Shown here piece by piece: positions 37,201 to 50,000 of a stretch of 64,000 bases of DNA (the first letter of the stretch is position 1; the number at the start of each line of letters is the position of its first letter). The translations under genes and the position numbers were made by a program. The notes beneath the pieces are model-generated. The model was not told the origin of the DNA and did no database searches. It saw only the letters and a list, made by a program, of their open reading frames with translations. Source of the stretch: Icerya purchasi (taxonomy: Eukaryota; Arthropoda; Insecta; Hemiptera; Monophlebidae); the NCBI GenBank assembly GCA_039619475.1, contig CM077115.1, positions 416,152,557 through 416,216,556 on the forward strand, given 5' to 3'.

Positions 37201-40200
37201 GTTAAGCACGTGGTGACGTAATTTTGATTAATATCAATGTATTATTAATAAATATTAATATATAAATATAATATTTATATTATAAATGCATTGTCATCCA
37301 GTTGTGAGCTATGTTCAAAGTTTCAAGACCCGTGGCTGACGAGGAAGTTATATTTAAAAATTGATTGTAAAATTCCACCCGAACAGACAAGAACGAAAGC
37401 GAGTTAATGAAAACATGTTAAAAAGACAACAGAGCTATAAAAAAATACTTTTTCTGTTTCACCTGTATTCATTGTATAGAAAAATTTTCGTTTGTCTCAG
37501 TGCAGATGCATACGGACTGCATTAAAGAAATTCTCAACAATGAAAGCTCATCGCCGATGATTGTATCATTATAGAAGATCTCGTTTCACATGCCGTTTCT
37601 GCTGCTTACTGTGTTTCGTTTATCTTGTAATTCCTCTACTTAGTTCTGTTATATTATTTATCTCTGGCCGAATTGCTATTTTATGGATCCTGTCAAACTT
37701 CAATCGATTGCTTCTGGGCATAGGATCATACTGTTGGCTATCGGTAAACAAAGATACTTCGTAGTCGTTAAAATAAATGTTAGAAAAAAGAGTCCCCTTA
37801 AAAATTCGTTGTTAACACACAGTTATTAGCACTTGGGTATTATTAATCTTCATGGTTTCATGTAAATTGGAAAGAAAAATAATTTTTAAGACAGCCAGAC
37901 GAAAAATTCCAAATATTATCAATATCAATTACCGCGGGGATAAATGTAGATTCGACTAAAAGTAAGCCGGAACCCCCCCGCGCGCTATTTCTTATCACTA
38001 ACGGAAATATTACGTACTTTAATCATTACTGCATAGAACTTTTGACTATACGGGCTGATTATTACAAAGCATACGACATCAGTGGTGGGCTCCCATATGA
38101 GTACTAATCAGTATTGGCAGGACCGGATTAAGGAAAAAAATACCCGGGGGCCAAATAATTGCTGAAGGCCCCCATAATCCCCCCCCCCCCCCAATAATTG
38201 AAGTACACATTTTTTATTTTATTTATTCAGCAAATTAGTAAAATCGATCCTTAGTAATTAATTTTGAACGAGAGATACGCGTCGAGATTTTTTAATAGCG
38301 AAAGTTTCAATTAGATCATCAAAATTGAAGTATGTCGCATTCGGAACTCATCATCACCAGGAAAATCATAATGATATTTATCGTTTCACCACCTGAGGGA
38401 ACGTACTTTTCATACTTATAATTTTCAATTTTTGAGTGATTAGCGGGTAGCCTCTTCTCAGTGAAGATATTGGTAATTATTCGTTAAGAAGTTATTGAAA
38501 TAAGCGATAAAAAAAAAGAAAGGAGCCTCCTTAGAGATTTAATATAACCAGATACGAAATAAACCAAAAAAGTTTCATTAGAACACGGAGTAAATACGGA
38601 GGACCAGAGCCGTATCTGAGGGGGGTTTTCCGGGGTCCCCCCCCCCCCCCCCAATGGTCTGCAAAATCATAACTGCTTAAATTAAATGGACCAAAATTTA
38701 GAATAAATTTATTTCTTTTCAATTTTTGACGAAAGAAAAGAAAATTAAAATTTTTGTGGATTCTACGGAAACGGCTATTTTTTATTTCTTTTTATTGTAG
38801 TGTTTAAATATTGCATATACAATAATTGATTATAAGGCTTTAGTGTACCATTTATAAATAAATATATTTTACGATAACACACACACACGTGTATATATGT
38901 ATAATTATAAAAATATTCCCCCCGCCCCCTCCCTTGAAATTTTGGTCTAGATACAGCCCTGCGAAGGACACCCCAAATTTTAAGATTAACGCAGTGATGA
39001 ATGACGTAAAGTATTATTAATGTCATTTACTATATGAAAATGTAGATTCGAATAATATTTGAGCATTATTTCTAAACGAATACCCAACTTTATATAGCAC
39101 TGAATGTAGTATTATTTTAGGTTTGTCTATTCTTATTTCCGCCCAAAAATGTTTACACTAAAAATTGTGAAACAAAATCATTTAAAAAAAACCAATAGTG
39201 ACTTCAAGATTTAGTGTAAACATTTAATAAAAGTAACGAATAATTGTTCTATGTGTTATAGCATACATGAGAGGAGGATATTCTAATAGTCCTTAAGTAA
39301 CATTCATATTTAGTAGTCACAGGGCATCGGATTTAAATTGCAACAATAATTAAAAACCGTATTAAATATTTTCGATTGGTGTAACGAGACTCTAAGTATT
39401 CAATGTTCTGTTTAAGAATAATCATAGTATCCTCCTTAAGGTATATTCTACTTTAAAATATATTATTTTTTTTTTTATTTTTATTAAGGTACTTTTTTTT
39501 ATTCAATATTTTAAAAGCTACGGCAAAGTATTTTAATTATACGATACATTGTTTTTTGCCATTTTTTTCTCTATCGATCGAATTTTATAAATTTTTGGAC
39601 GAATTTCTGTTTTTTCACGTTTTTCTCCTTTTCTACCATTAGTAGTGGCTGTTAAAATGTGACTCCGCGTAAAGGGTTTAATCTCCACTCATTATAGTCA
39701 CGGTAAAGCAATTTTTCAAATTTAATGTAATGTATATTTGTTTATTGACTCGTTAAGGAGATTAAATAATTAATAGTTATGAACATGAGTGTAACATATA
39801 AATGGAATATAGATATGTGCTAGTAATGTTTTCGGGAATATCTCACGTAAAAGAACAGAATTTTAGGGAGAACTAAATAGCCTGTTTTCCACTAGAAGAC
39901 AATAATTTAAGACCTCTTCGGATTCAGACCGTATATACTACATTGCTGGTCTTTATTGGTATGTTTTTTTCTTTTCTTTTCTAACTGATGATGGTGGAGG
40001 GGTCCTTGAGAACGTTACTAGCACATATCTCAATTTATGTTCAATTTAAATATTTATAGTTATGTTCGTAATTATTCATTATATTATCTCATTATTTTTT
40101 TAATTTAACTATTTTCCTGCAATTCATTATTGCAAAAATAAAGAATTCTAGCCGATAAAATAGCCTTCTCTTTTGTAATTTTAATTTTTATTTATTAAAT

Positions 40201-43200
40201 AATTTTTTTCAGTTACAAAGAGGTATACACAGAGACGTAATGTGAACTTTTTCCGGGCCAGATTCGCGATAGAAACAGCTTACTTTTTCATATTTATATA
40301 TTATGCGAGTGCTCGCGTTAAGTTTGCTGTAGATTCTATATTTAATGAACGGATTTGCTAGTTATTGGTAGACAAAAGTGTCTGAACTGGAAGATTGTAC
40401 AAAAATTATTCGGATTTCGTTGAAGTGACCAGATCTGTAAACTTTGAGGGATATTATTTGTATAGGTTAGTTTAAGAAGCCGAAAAACTGACCGACCAAA
40501 TTAACCGTGATATATCTGGTCACCTTTTTTTTTTTTACTATTCTTACGTTACAGTGATTTTATCGATAAAAGTAAACATTACGGAAGGGGTAATGCGTAC
40601 TACGAAAAGTTTGAATACAATAATAAAGATTTGAACAGTGACAATTTGAATACAATAAAGAAAAATAAAATCGAAGGCGATATACATATATATATATATA
40701 TATATATGCAAGGGCGTCGCCAGCTGACGACCCAGGGGAGGGGGGGGGGCAAGATGGTAGAAGAGGATATGAGTTATAGGAAAAATAAAATGTATAAGTT
40801 GTAAAGGCTTAATATTTTATTAAACAAGATTTTCGTGGGTTTCTAGCAAATTATTCATGATTACACGCCTATAAATATTCATCATAGTCAGTTGATTAAA
40901 AAATTTCAAGGCTCCAGGGGGGAGAAGTTGCCCCCTGCCCACCGCTGGCGACGATGTATATATATATATATATATATAGTAAATTGGAACAAATATTACC
41001 ATCAGTAACATATGAGTTCCAAGTGTTCAGTAAAAAACCAATTAGAAGACCAAAATGAAGGTTGTCGGATACAATTACAGTCGATTTCAAAGATACTGGA
41101 ATCTATCCAAGCCTAGCACTCAATCGTAACATCTGGGGTCGTTCAATTAAAAAGGCAGACTTTGCACCAGCGGGAAATTGCCATCGATGAAGAAGAAGAC
41201 GAAACACAAAATATGTGATCGGAACAAACTAAAAACACACTGAAGCCAATATGGAAAACAGAGTATTTATATAGTTCAAATTATACTATTAATTTGAACT
41301 ACATATACGTATAAATACTCTGATTTCCATATAACTTCGGTGTGTTTTAGTTTTGCGTGGTTTCATTAATTTTTAACTAATTATCTATGCTCGAACGTTT
41401 ATATATTTAAACTTCAATTGCTATAGTTTTTTGTTTAACAAACAGTTTGTTAAATGATTCTATATACATATACATGCAAACGATTTAATAATACTAAAAA
41501 TGATTACTTACAGTAACAATTCATTTTCTCCATATTAATATACATCCGTTTTAAAATTCTTTTTACATCGTGCGGCTCTGTATAAAACATTTACACACGT
41601 AATCATAGGAGCACGCCGGCACTATTTTAATGTTGGCGCTTAAATAGGTAAAGGAACCGACAAATCGTAGAATTTCTACTTTTAATTACTACAACTGAAA
41701 TGCAAAATCAAAACTTACTTTTTTTTTTTTTTTTTTTTGGTCTCATCAACTAATAACCCAGCATAAGTGAAATTTTTCTGTCATCATGCGGCAGCGGAAT
41801 TCGAACCCGGTTCTGCACGAATGGAATACCACTGTCTAACAACTATGCCGCGGTTAGTTCGAAATGTTAGTCGGCTCTTATTTTTTTTTTTTGATCGGTT
41901 TGTTTGTTTAATCTGCAACATGTTACAGAGTAGTCAAGTCTAAAAAAAATTTAGATTACACTACCGGTTGCTGGTGAGTAATAAATATAGGCTTTTTGTT
42001 AAGGAAAGCGTAACATGGCCCTTCTAGGTAGCTGTTTACGACCTTTTGTTACGCAGGTAAAAAGAAAAAAAGCAATAAAAAAGGATACGTGTGAGTTTAT
42101 TTGTTTACCCTAGAGGAGAGATTGTTGTTGTAAGATTTTATTCTTTCGACCATAACTATAGATTTAAAATGTTGTTTACAGTTGCGAGCTCGCGTTCGCG
42201 TTGAGACCGTTTAAACGCGTATAATATTAAATTTTGAAATTGTTAACGAGGTAATTTTGCAGACGGAACATGGATTTCCAAGGCGATTTGACTTTATTCT
42301 GTTGCAACTGAAAAATTCCAACACGTTCGAATACCAGACGGTTCTGCTGGCTTTTATCAATTGCACAATTTATTCCGAACCGGATGTTCGTCAGAGAAAT
42401 TGCATCCGAAATGAATTTTTAAGTAAGTAAGCACTATTTAAATTTACTTACAGGTCGCTATCGTGGTATGAAAAATCGATTATTTCATCGATCGATCTGA
42501 ATGATAATTTTCGAACAGATTCTGTATACACAGGCGTACGCGTTTATCATTTATCGAAATGAATTAATGTACTACTTTCATGTAAGAGATTTTATTATCG
42601 TCGGATTCGAAATTAGTCTTGATTATAAGTTTTGGGAATTCCTTTTACGCGCTAATAATTCGATATAAAACGGCAACCTCTTATTAAAATTACCGCGTCT
42701 TATTTATTAACTGTGTGTCTTTTCAAATTGTTTCCAAAACTTCTGAACGGCTTTTATTATTATTATTATTATTATGCGTGTAATTTTATGTTTTAGCCGG
42801 GTTTTTTTTGTTTTTTTTTTGATCGAGCAATGTGATCGGATTTACAAAACGTTTTTGAATTTCGCGGTTTATCAAAAATTAAATAAATAAAAACAAAAAC
42901 CGATACATTCTCGTAACTATTTCTTTCAGTATATAAAATTTATAGTCGAAAATATGTATAATATTTGATTGAAGAGCTTCTGCGAGAAATGTTCCGTTGC
43001 AGCCAGTTTTAACAAAGAATTATTGATCGAAATTCTTTAAATAACTGAAATTTTCGTATTTTTAAAAAGTTTATCTATTTAACATAAATTAACTCAAAAT
43101 CGCATTATAAAAAATTAAATAAAATAAAAAAAAAAAAAAACGATCGTCATTTTATATTTCAATAATACAAAATTATTTTCCGGTTTGTTTGGATTAATAA

Positions 43201-44027
43201 TATTTTATCGCGCGATTAAAATTTATCAAAAGTTACAATTAAGAAAAAATGCTTCGAATAAATTTCGCGCTGAAGGCTAGTTTTTTGTACCGGGGATCGA
43301 TCAGTCACGTCAAGTAGGACTCTAAATCTAAATCATTATTCGGACTGAATTATTCTCTTTAGGTCTTTTTCACACCGAGAATTGATTTATTATCAGGTTT
43401 TGCGATTTAATACAATTCTTGTCCGTTGTGAAGAACGGACAGTGTTATGAATGTTGAAATTACAGATAAAATTTGTCGAACACGACTGAAAAATAAATCA
43501 CGGAAAAAAGATTTATTAAATGACAGAAAAAAGTGTTTTACAATTATTTTTCCGTTTAGTATCAAATCAATTTTGTGCAATATTAAATATAATCGAAGAT
43601 ACGAATATGAATTTGAAATCGATTTTTTTAATTTCACCTCGTCCATTTTCCTCTCTTGTGTATTATCCACTTTTTTTGCAGTTCACTTTTTTCGATCGTT
43701 TAAACGAGCAGATTTAATAACATTAAGAACTTTTTCAAGCTCACGACGAATGCTTGCCTTTTTATTTTATCTAACAGCTCGATTTCGTCAATTAACGAAG
43801 CTGGTCGGGTCAAAACGCAACACGCATGGCATAAACGCTGTTTAGCGAATATATTTAAAGAGGTTGAAATAAAACTATTGTTGCTGATCAGAAAATAGTA
43901 AACTGTTGTTTTTATTTTTAAAAAAAAAAAAAAAACAACGAAAAGAAACATGCAGATTGGTGCGATACAATTTTTGTAACAACCTTAAAAATTCGACTAA
44001 TTCAATTCTTGGTAAATGTAATAATTT

Positions 44028-44059
<32 letters not shown>

Positions 44060-47000
44060 GATATATTTTTTATTTAATGTAGAATCATTTAACTGTTTAT
44101 TGCTAAATATAAAAAATATAGTAAACTGGAACAAATACAAATATGATAAACAAATTTAACTGTATAAACGATGTTACATTCAACTTAGAATGGTTGTCAC
44201 GATCAGCTAAAAAGTAATAATTAAGTGGTTTTATTCCTTTTTAGCTAGTCATCTATGCTCGAAAAAGTCTCTAATTAGTATTATATCATTTATTCATTTA
44301 AATTTGTTATATTTGTACTTGTATTAACTATATTTTTATTCCTATGAAGAGATAAAATCATTGAATGCCGGCTACATTTACGGTAAACATGTCTATCTAA
44401 TGACCAGTGTAATGACAGACCCTTTTATCGTAAAATAAAAGAGGTGGTCAATGATCGAAGTAGTATATGTTTAACCGGTTTTTTGCCCCGGTTATGAGGA
44501 ACCATTTTTTTATATTATTTCTATACGATTGATTCTGTCCAAAAGGTTTAATACCAGCAGACCAGGCAGTTGTGTGTTGCCTTATCATCCGGCAGCAAAA
44601 GCGGCTTTTACCGTACGCAAATAAATATATTTTATTATTTTTTAATTTTTACGATAATTTTAAATTAAACTTATTCCGTCTATTGTATACGTCAATGAGC
44701 ATTTTAATTTTTAATCGGGTCTTGTATAAGAAAAAATATGTTTATAATAATCATTATAGAAAATTATGCCGAATATAAAATTCGATAAGAAATATATCGA
44801 TGAAAAGAAAAAACATTTGAAATAAAACGTAAACTTTGTCGATATAGTATGGCTAATTAACGGTAATATATTTCTGGTGTAGATCTTAATAAGCATGCAG
44901 TCGACATTGTTCCTGATCGTAAACAACATTTAGTCGTAGCTAGGATTTTTTTTTTTCGGAGGACAACGAATGGATTTGTTACCCTCGTGAAATTTTTAGA
45001 ATAGTTAGGAAAGAAGCAGATTTCGTAGAATCGGAAATATATAGACTTTTCGGTAGAATACGGTTTTTAAACCTTAACAATAATGATTAATGAAATTGCG
45101 AGGATTTAGCCGTATTACTTATAACGAAATACTGAATTGCGGGAAATGTAAAAAAAAAAAAAAATTAAAAAAATGTAAGCTTCTATTATAGCTTAGAATT
45201 TTTGGAAAATCCTAATTCTGTAACCTTTTTTCCTTTTACAAAAAAAAAATCCATTTTGTTTTTATAAACATCTCCCTATTAAAAATCCAAAACAGGTTTT
45301 TGATTATTTAGTAAATTTAAGCTATATTTTAATTCTTAATTAAAAAATAGTTTAATACAAAACAGTGTTATTATGATCATTGGAACGTTCTTCTTTTACG
45401 AAAGGGCGTCAGTTTTTTTTTTTAAAACACGGTTATTTCGAAATTTTTCAAAGTTTTCTGGAACAAAATTCATAAATGCTCCTGCGTAAATTGAAATCTA
45501 ATGAAACAAATTTTCCAAAAATACAATATAGTCCACGAACCAAAAAAAATGTCCAATTATTGTTTAAACACGATGAAAATTATCCATAATCAATCGGAGT
45601 TGTTAACGTAATCCGAACAATCGTTTAATCGTTCCGGTTAAAATATAAACAGGCATGATTGACGAAACTGCCTTCTTGACGCTTATAAAAAAGTTTTAAA
45701 TATACAAACTTTTTTACATCAAACACATACTGCATTTCGCTGTCTACCGGTGAAAATAATTTTTCGAAAACTGGCAATTTCGTGTTGTCTTTTGCTGTAC
45801 TTGCAACTCTATTTTTTTGCCTCAAAACCGTTACTCCCCTGAGATGATATCTCGACGAAAGGAAGTTTTATAAAAGTATTTTTTATTTTTATTTCTTATC
45901 CGCGATCTGTGATAATTTTTACTTTTCGTATTTTCATTCTAGTGACCGGCTTGGAAGAACTTTTGGAAGAAATGAAACAGATTGATGACGATTCGCTGCA
46001 AATTCAGTTAATCGCTTTTGAGGACCATAAAAGATCGGACGAGACTGAGTATCCGTCTGCGTCCTGTCAACAGCTGCTGGATCAAGTTGTAAAAAAGGTA
46101 TTTATTAAGTATAGAATAAAAATAATTTTCGTTTTTACATCATCGAGTGTTTAGGCGACCAGCGTTAATAAAATACAACGACCACCGAGATGATTTTTAT
46201 GTATGTTGAATGACAAGAACCAAAACAAAAACGAACGGAACTTTCACATTTCTATGATTTTTAGCGAGACATAACTCTATGTTTGAGCTGATTTGGTCTA
46301 AACGAATCAGAGGGTTTTTTTCTTTTTTCCCCCCTAAATAAGAAAGATTGAACCAAAGGTTAAAAATTGGTTAGCGCGAAACATGGCGTAGATTATTATT
46401 GCCTTAATACAGTGAAGTAGTGCTTTCTTATTAACTTTAAAGAACAAATTGAGAAGTTTAGGTGAAATAAAAATTTAGGCTTTAGTTTTAAATTTTCCCC
46501 TTTTAAAAACGTCATTTTTTGATTTAATTAAAACGCCCGCGTGATAATTATTTTGGCTTTTGAGACTTCATTTTTTCATCCACAAAAATTATCTTTGGTA
46601 AAATTTACAATTAAACTAGCTCTTTTTCGGGTGGCACTCTGTTATGCTTTAAAATAAGTGGAAGCCGATTTTTATCGTGCCAGCGGAGTTCGGTATTATT
46701 TTATGATAAAGTCTTTTTTTCCCAACATCATTACGTGTTGTGTATTTATTTTTCTTCGACATTAATATGAATCATGTAAATCAGAGTGTTTGTTTTATTA
46801 AAATGTATCTTTTTTAACGATTATATTGTTAGAATAATGTTTTTTCTTATAATATCACGTGAACAATGCCGTAACGAAAAATCTACTCTCACATATCCGT
46901 ATTTAATTATAGTGCATAAATATTTTCGGATAATTGTTTTGAAAAATCATGTTGAAAAATAATTTTTCCTCTGAAATTACCTCTCACTTATATTACAGTA

Positions 47001-50000
47001 ATCCAAAAACCCGAATTAATCGATAATTTTATTTCCTTGGAAGTGGCGATTTTTTAATAAATTTCGTTCTCACACGGTACATATACATAACTAACTTCTC
47101 GCCTTAAAAAAAAAGAGAAAAAGTCAGCATTTATTTTTTTTAGAACAACGAAAAATCTTAATTATATTCTCCAACGAAAAATTTGAAACCGTTCTGAAAT
47201 TGAGCGTTAACGACTTTCAGTATCTTCAAAGGTTAGATTTTTCATTATAATTATTATGACCGATTGAGGTTAACAACATATTATAGTTTTATGGAATTAT
47301 ACCGGTTCGAACAATATTCTTCTCTATAATAAATCTCTATAACCGACGTGTCCAGCTACTGTGGCGTAGTTGTTGTTTTGTTCAGATAGCATTTGATATC
47401 CGGCTGCTGCACATTGAAAATATAGCAAAAATTTTGCTTGCACTAAGTTAATGTCCCCACGTAGTTGATGAGCTTAAAAATAGAAAAACGAAAAAAACCT
47501 GATTTTCATTGTATTTTGATTTTTTCGAAAAGGTATTTTACTTTTCATCGCTTAAAATGGGTTTTTGTTTCTGGTGACTGTGTAAGTTCTATCTTTTGCG
47601 AAACATTGAACGTTGAATTAGTAATATAAATTTAATTTTCGTCTAAAAACTTAGAATTCTACAGAATTATTACAAACCGATCTTTAAAAATTATCATTTT
47701 TTTTTTGTTCTATTTTCACATTCTAAAATGATCCGTTTTATTTATTTTTTCCTAATAGGTTACGAACAGCCCGCATTATTTTTCGTTATACTCGTTTTTG
47801 CAGAGATTAGCTGAAATGAATTCGGACGATATTCAAAAGTAAGATTAATTTTCCAAATATAGCCAAATGGGCGCGAAAATACTTTTAATATTCTTCTTTG
47901 ACGGCTACATGTCCCGACAAATTTATTCCGATACTCATCAAGACCTGACCCGTGAGTCCGCTACAACCGTAGTCAGTAAGCCGACATTTCAAATTTGATA
48001 GATTAAAATTACTAAATTACCGTGTTCGGAAGTTTATCATAATTTTTAGAGATTAGTCTCAGCCAGTTTTTGTATAAAAGTTTTTTCTGTTGAATAGTAC
48101 CGATCTTGGCAATTGTTATATTTTGAAAAATTTCGTTTCGAAAATATTAATAATTTTCGGAATATGCACGTTCCGATCTTCAGCGTGAATTCGGAAATGA
48201 AAAATAACACGTTAAATCACTGAGACTCGTTCAAAAAAGTCTTAACTTGTTCACAAACGAATTAATCAGTCGAACACTCACGGGGGTTACGTTCCACAAT
48301 GGACATTAGACCCCTGTTAATAGCAAATTTTCTTCGTAATACATTCTTTTTTTTTTTTAATAAACACGTTCTTCAAATGAATTATACTCGTTATTTATTA
48401 TTCGTTTCGTTTTCGGAAATTTACTGATTTTTCGACGCTTTTTTTTTTTTTTCAGAAATAAAATGTGGGATACATTAAATAAAATTGTTACGGCTAGATC
48501 GATGAATTTTCTAATAGAAAACGATGACAGACAGATGAAAAATACCGCCGTTCAGACTGATTTTGATCCAAGAATTTCTCGCGGAAAAATATCTGGAGTT
48601 CATACTATTTCTGAGAGGAAATCAGCGATTCCGCTTATAAGGAAGCAACAGTCATGTCCAGCGTCCAAGCTAACTGATAGTTTCAATATCGCAGAAAAGA
48701 ACGCATTTAATGTAAACAGTGTTTGTACGTGTAAGTGTAAGTGTACCATTTGTAAAGGCGAATCGCGACGTAATTCCAAACCCGAAACTTCTAGTAGCCG
48801 ACGTTGTTCTCTATCGGTTCCACTGACGACATCGAATCCGTCCGGCAGTCTTTCTAAGTCGTTAACAACGTCGTCATCGTCATTAACTCTGTCTTCATCA
48901 CCGGACAGTCCCTTGTTACATTCGTCCTCATCAATTCCACCACCGCCGCCACTACCGTCGTCTGCAACGTTACCGCCAGTATCGCTAAACATATCATCGA
49001 GTAATTCTTTATCCGCATCAATTCCACCACCACCACCGTTACCAACGTTTGCAATACCCCCGCCGTCAGTCTCATTAGACTTATCATTGAGTGATTCAAC
49101 CTATTCATCATCATCTGCACCCCTGACACCGTTATCAACGTCTGCTCCACCATTTCCATTTTCAACATCGACTCCAACACCGCTACCATTATCCAGATCA
49201 ACTTCTCCACCGCCGCCACCACCATTACCCGAGCATATAACAACATCGCCAATATCTTTCAATAAAAAGTTATCACTATCGCAAACACTTCCACCCTCTT
49301 CATCACTTCCAGAAAATCGAGTTTCATCAGTTCCTCCACCACCACCACCGCCGCCGTTGCCACCAATGGATGGAAGAATTGTAACGCCACCGCCTCCTCC
49401 GCCACCACCGCCGTTGCCACTAATGAGTACAAAAAACGGGCTGTCGGCACCACCGCCTCCTCCACCGCCGCCAATGCCACCAATGAATACAACCATTGCG
49501 TCATCAACGCCACCACCGCCGCCGCCGCCGTTACCAACAATGATTACAAAAAACGGACTTTCATCGCCGCCGCCCCCTCCAATGCCACCGTCTGGTACAT
49601 TCATAAAGTCGAACAGTGTACTATCCACTAGTTTTGGTGGATTCCCCGCCGATCGTGATGTAAAATTTAATTCGTTTCCATTACCCAAATCAAAAATGAA
49701 AACCATCAACTGGACTAAACTACCAAATCAAGCAATTGGTAAGTATGATGTCTAGTTTTAAATCCGTTAAAAATAATACTTTTTCGATATATTTTTCGTC
49801 TATTTGTCGAATAGGTAATAATGCAATATAACATTTAGACAGCTTTTTTTTGTTGCTTACCGAATTCGTCTTTACTTTTCACTTCTGCGATATACTCGTT
49901 TTGGTTTCATTCTGAAATGACTTGAGATTAGAATAAGGCAAAGACTTTCGGTTTGCTAGCCGAGCGCTTTATAATTCCTTTAAACTATTGCGGTATTGTA

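Larger units (their letters stand above)
24251..42262 (+). other. form3 intron 2 (18 kb)
   Basis: GT-AG intron, by far the largest in the gene, and within the coding region of one armadillo domain. It holds two minus-strand RT relics (24507-25700, 26550-26860), piggyBac-like pieces (28655-31147), a capsid-like fragment (32728-33120), a short-repeat cluster (34440-34642), two hAT-type MITEs and a hairpin MITE. No other host exon was recognised, so alternative exons cannot be excluded. Confidence 0.8.

Noticed and set aside
41790..41860. Possible tRNA gene on the minus strand (perfect B box)
   Set aside because: No complete cloverleaf, and a poly(A) tail follows the tRNA-like head. A SINE explains it better.
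47945..47980. CTGACCCGTGAGTCCGC resembling a ribozyme core
   Set aside because: The conserved core bases are wrong and no helices form.
48600..49709. Minus-strand Gly/Val-rich frames (130-202 residues)
   Set aside because: They are complements of the FH1 proline codons (CCN against NGG) and have no independent support.
49739..49755. Extension of exon 6 to the in-frame stop (truncated formin without FH2)
   Set aside because: A consensus GTAAGT lies at 49739 and the FH2 continues in phase at 52096. Intron retention cannot be excluded but is not needed.
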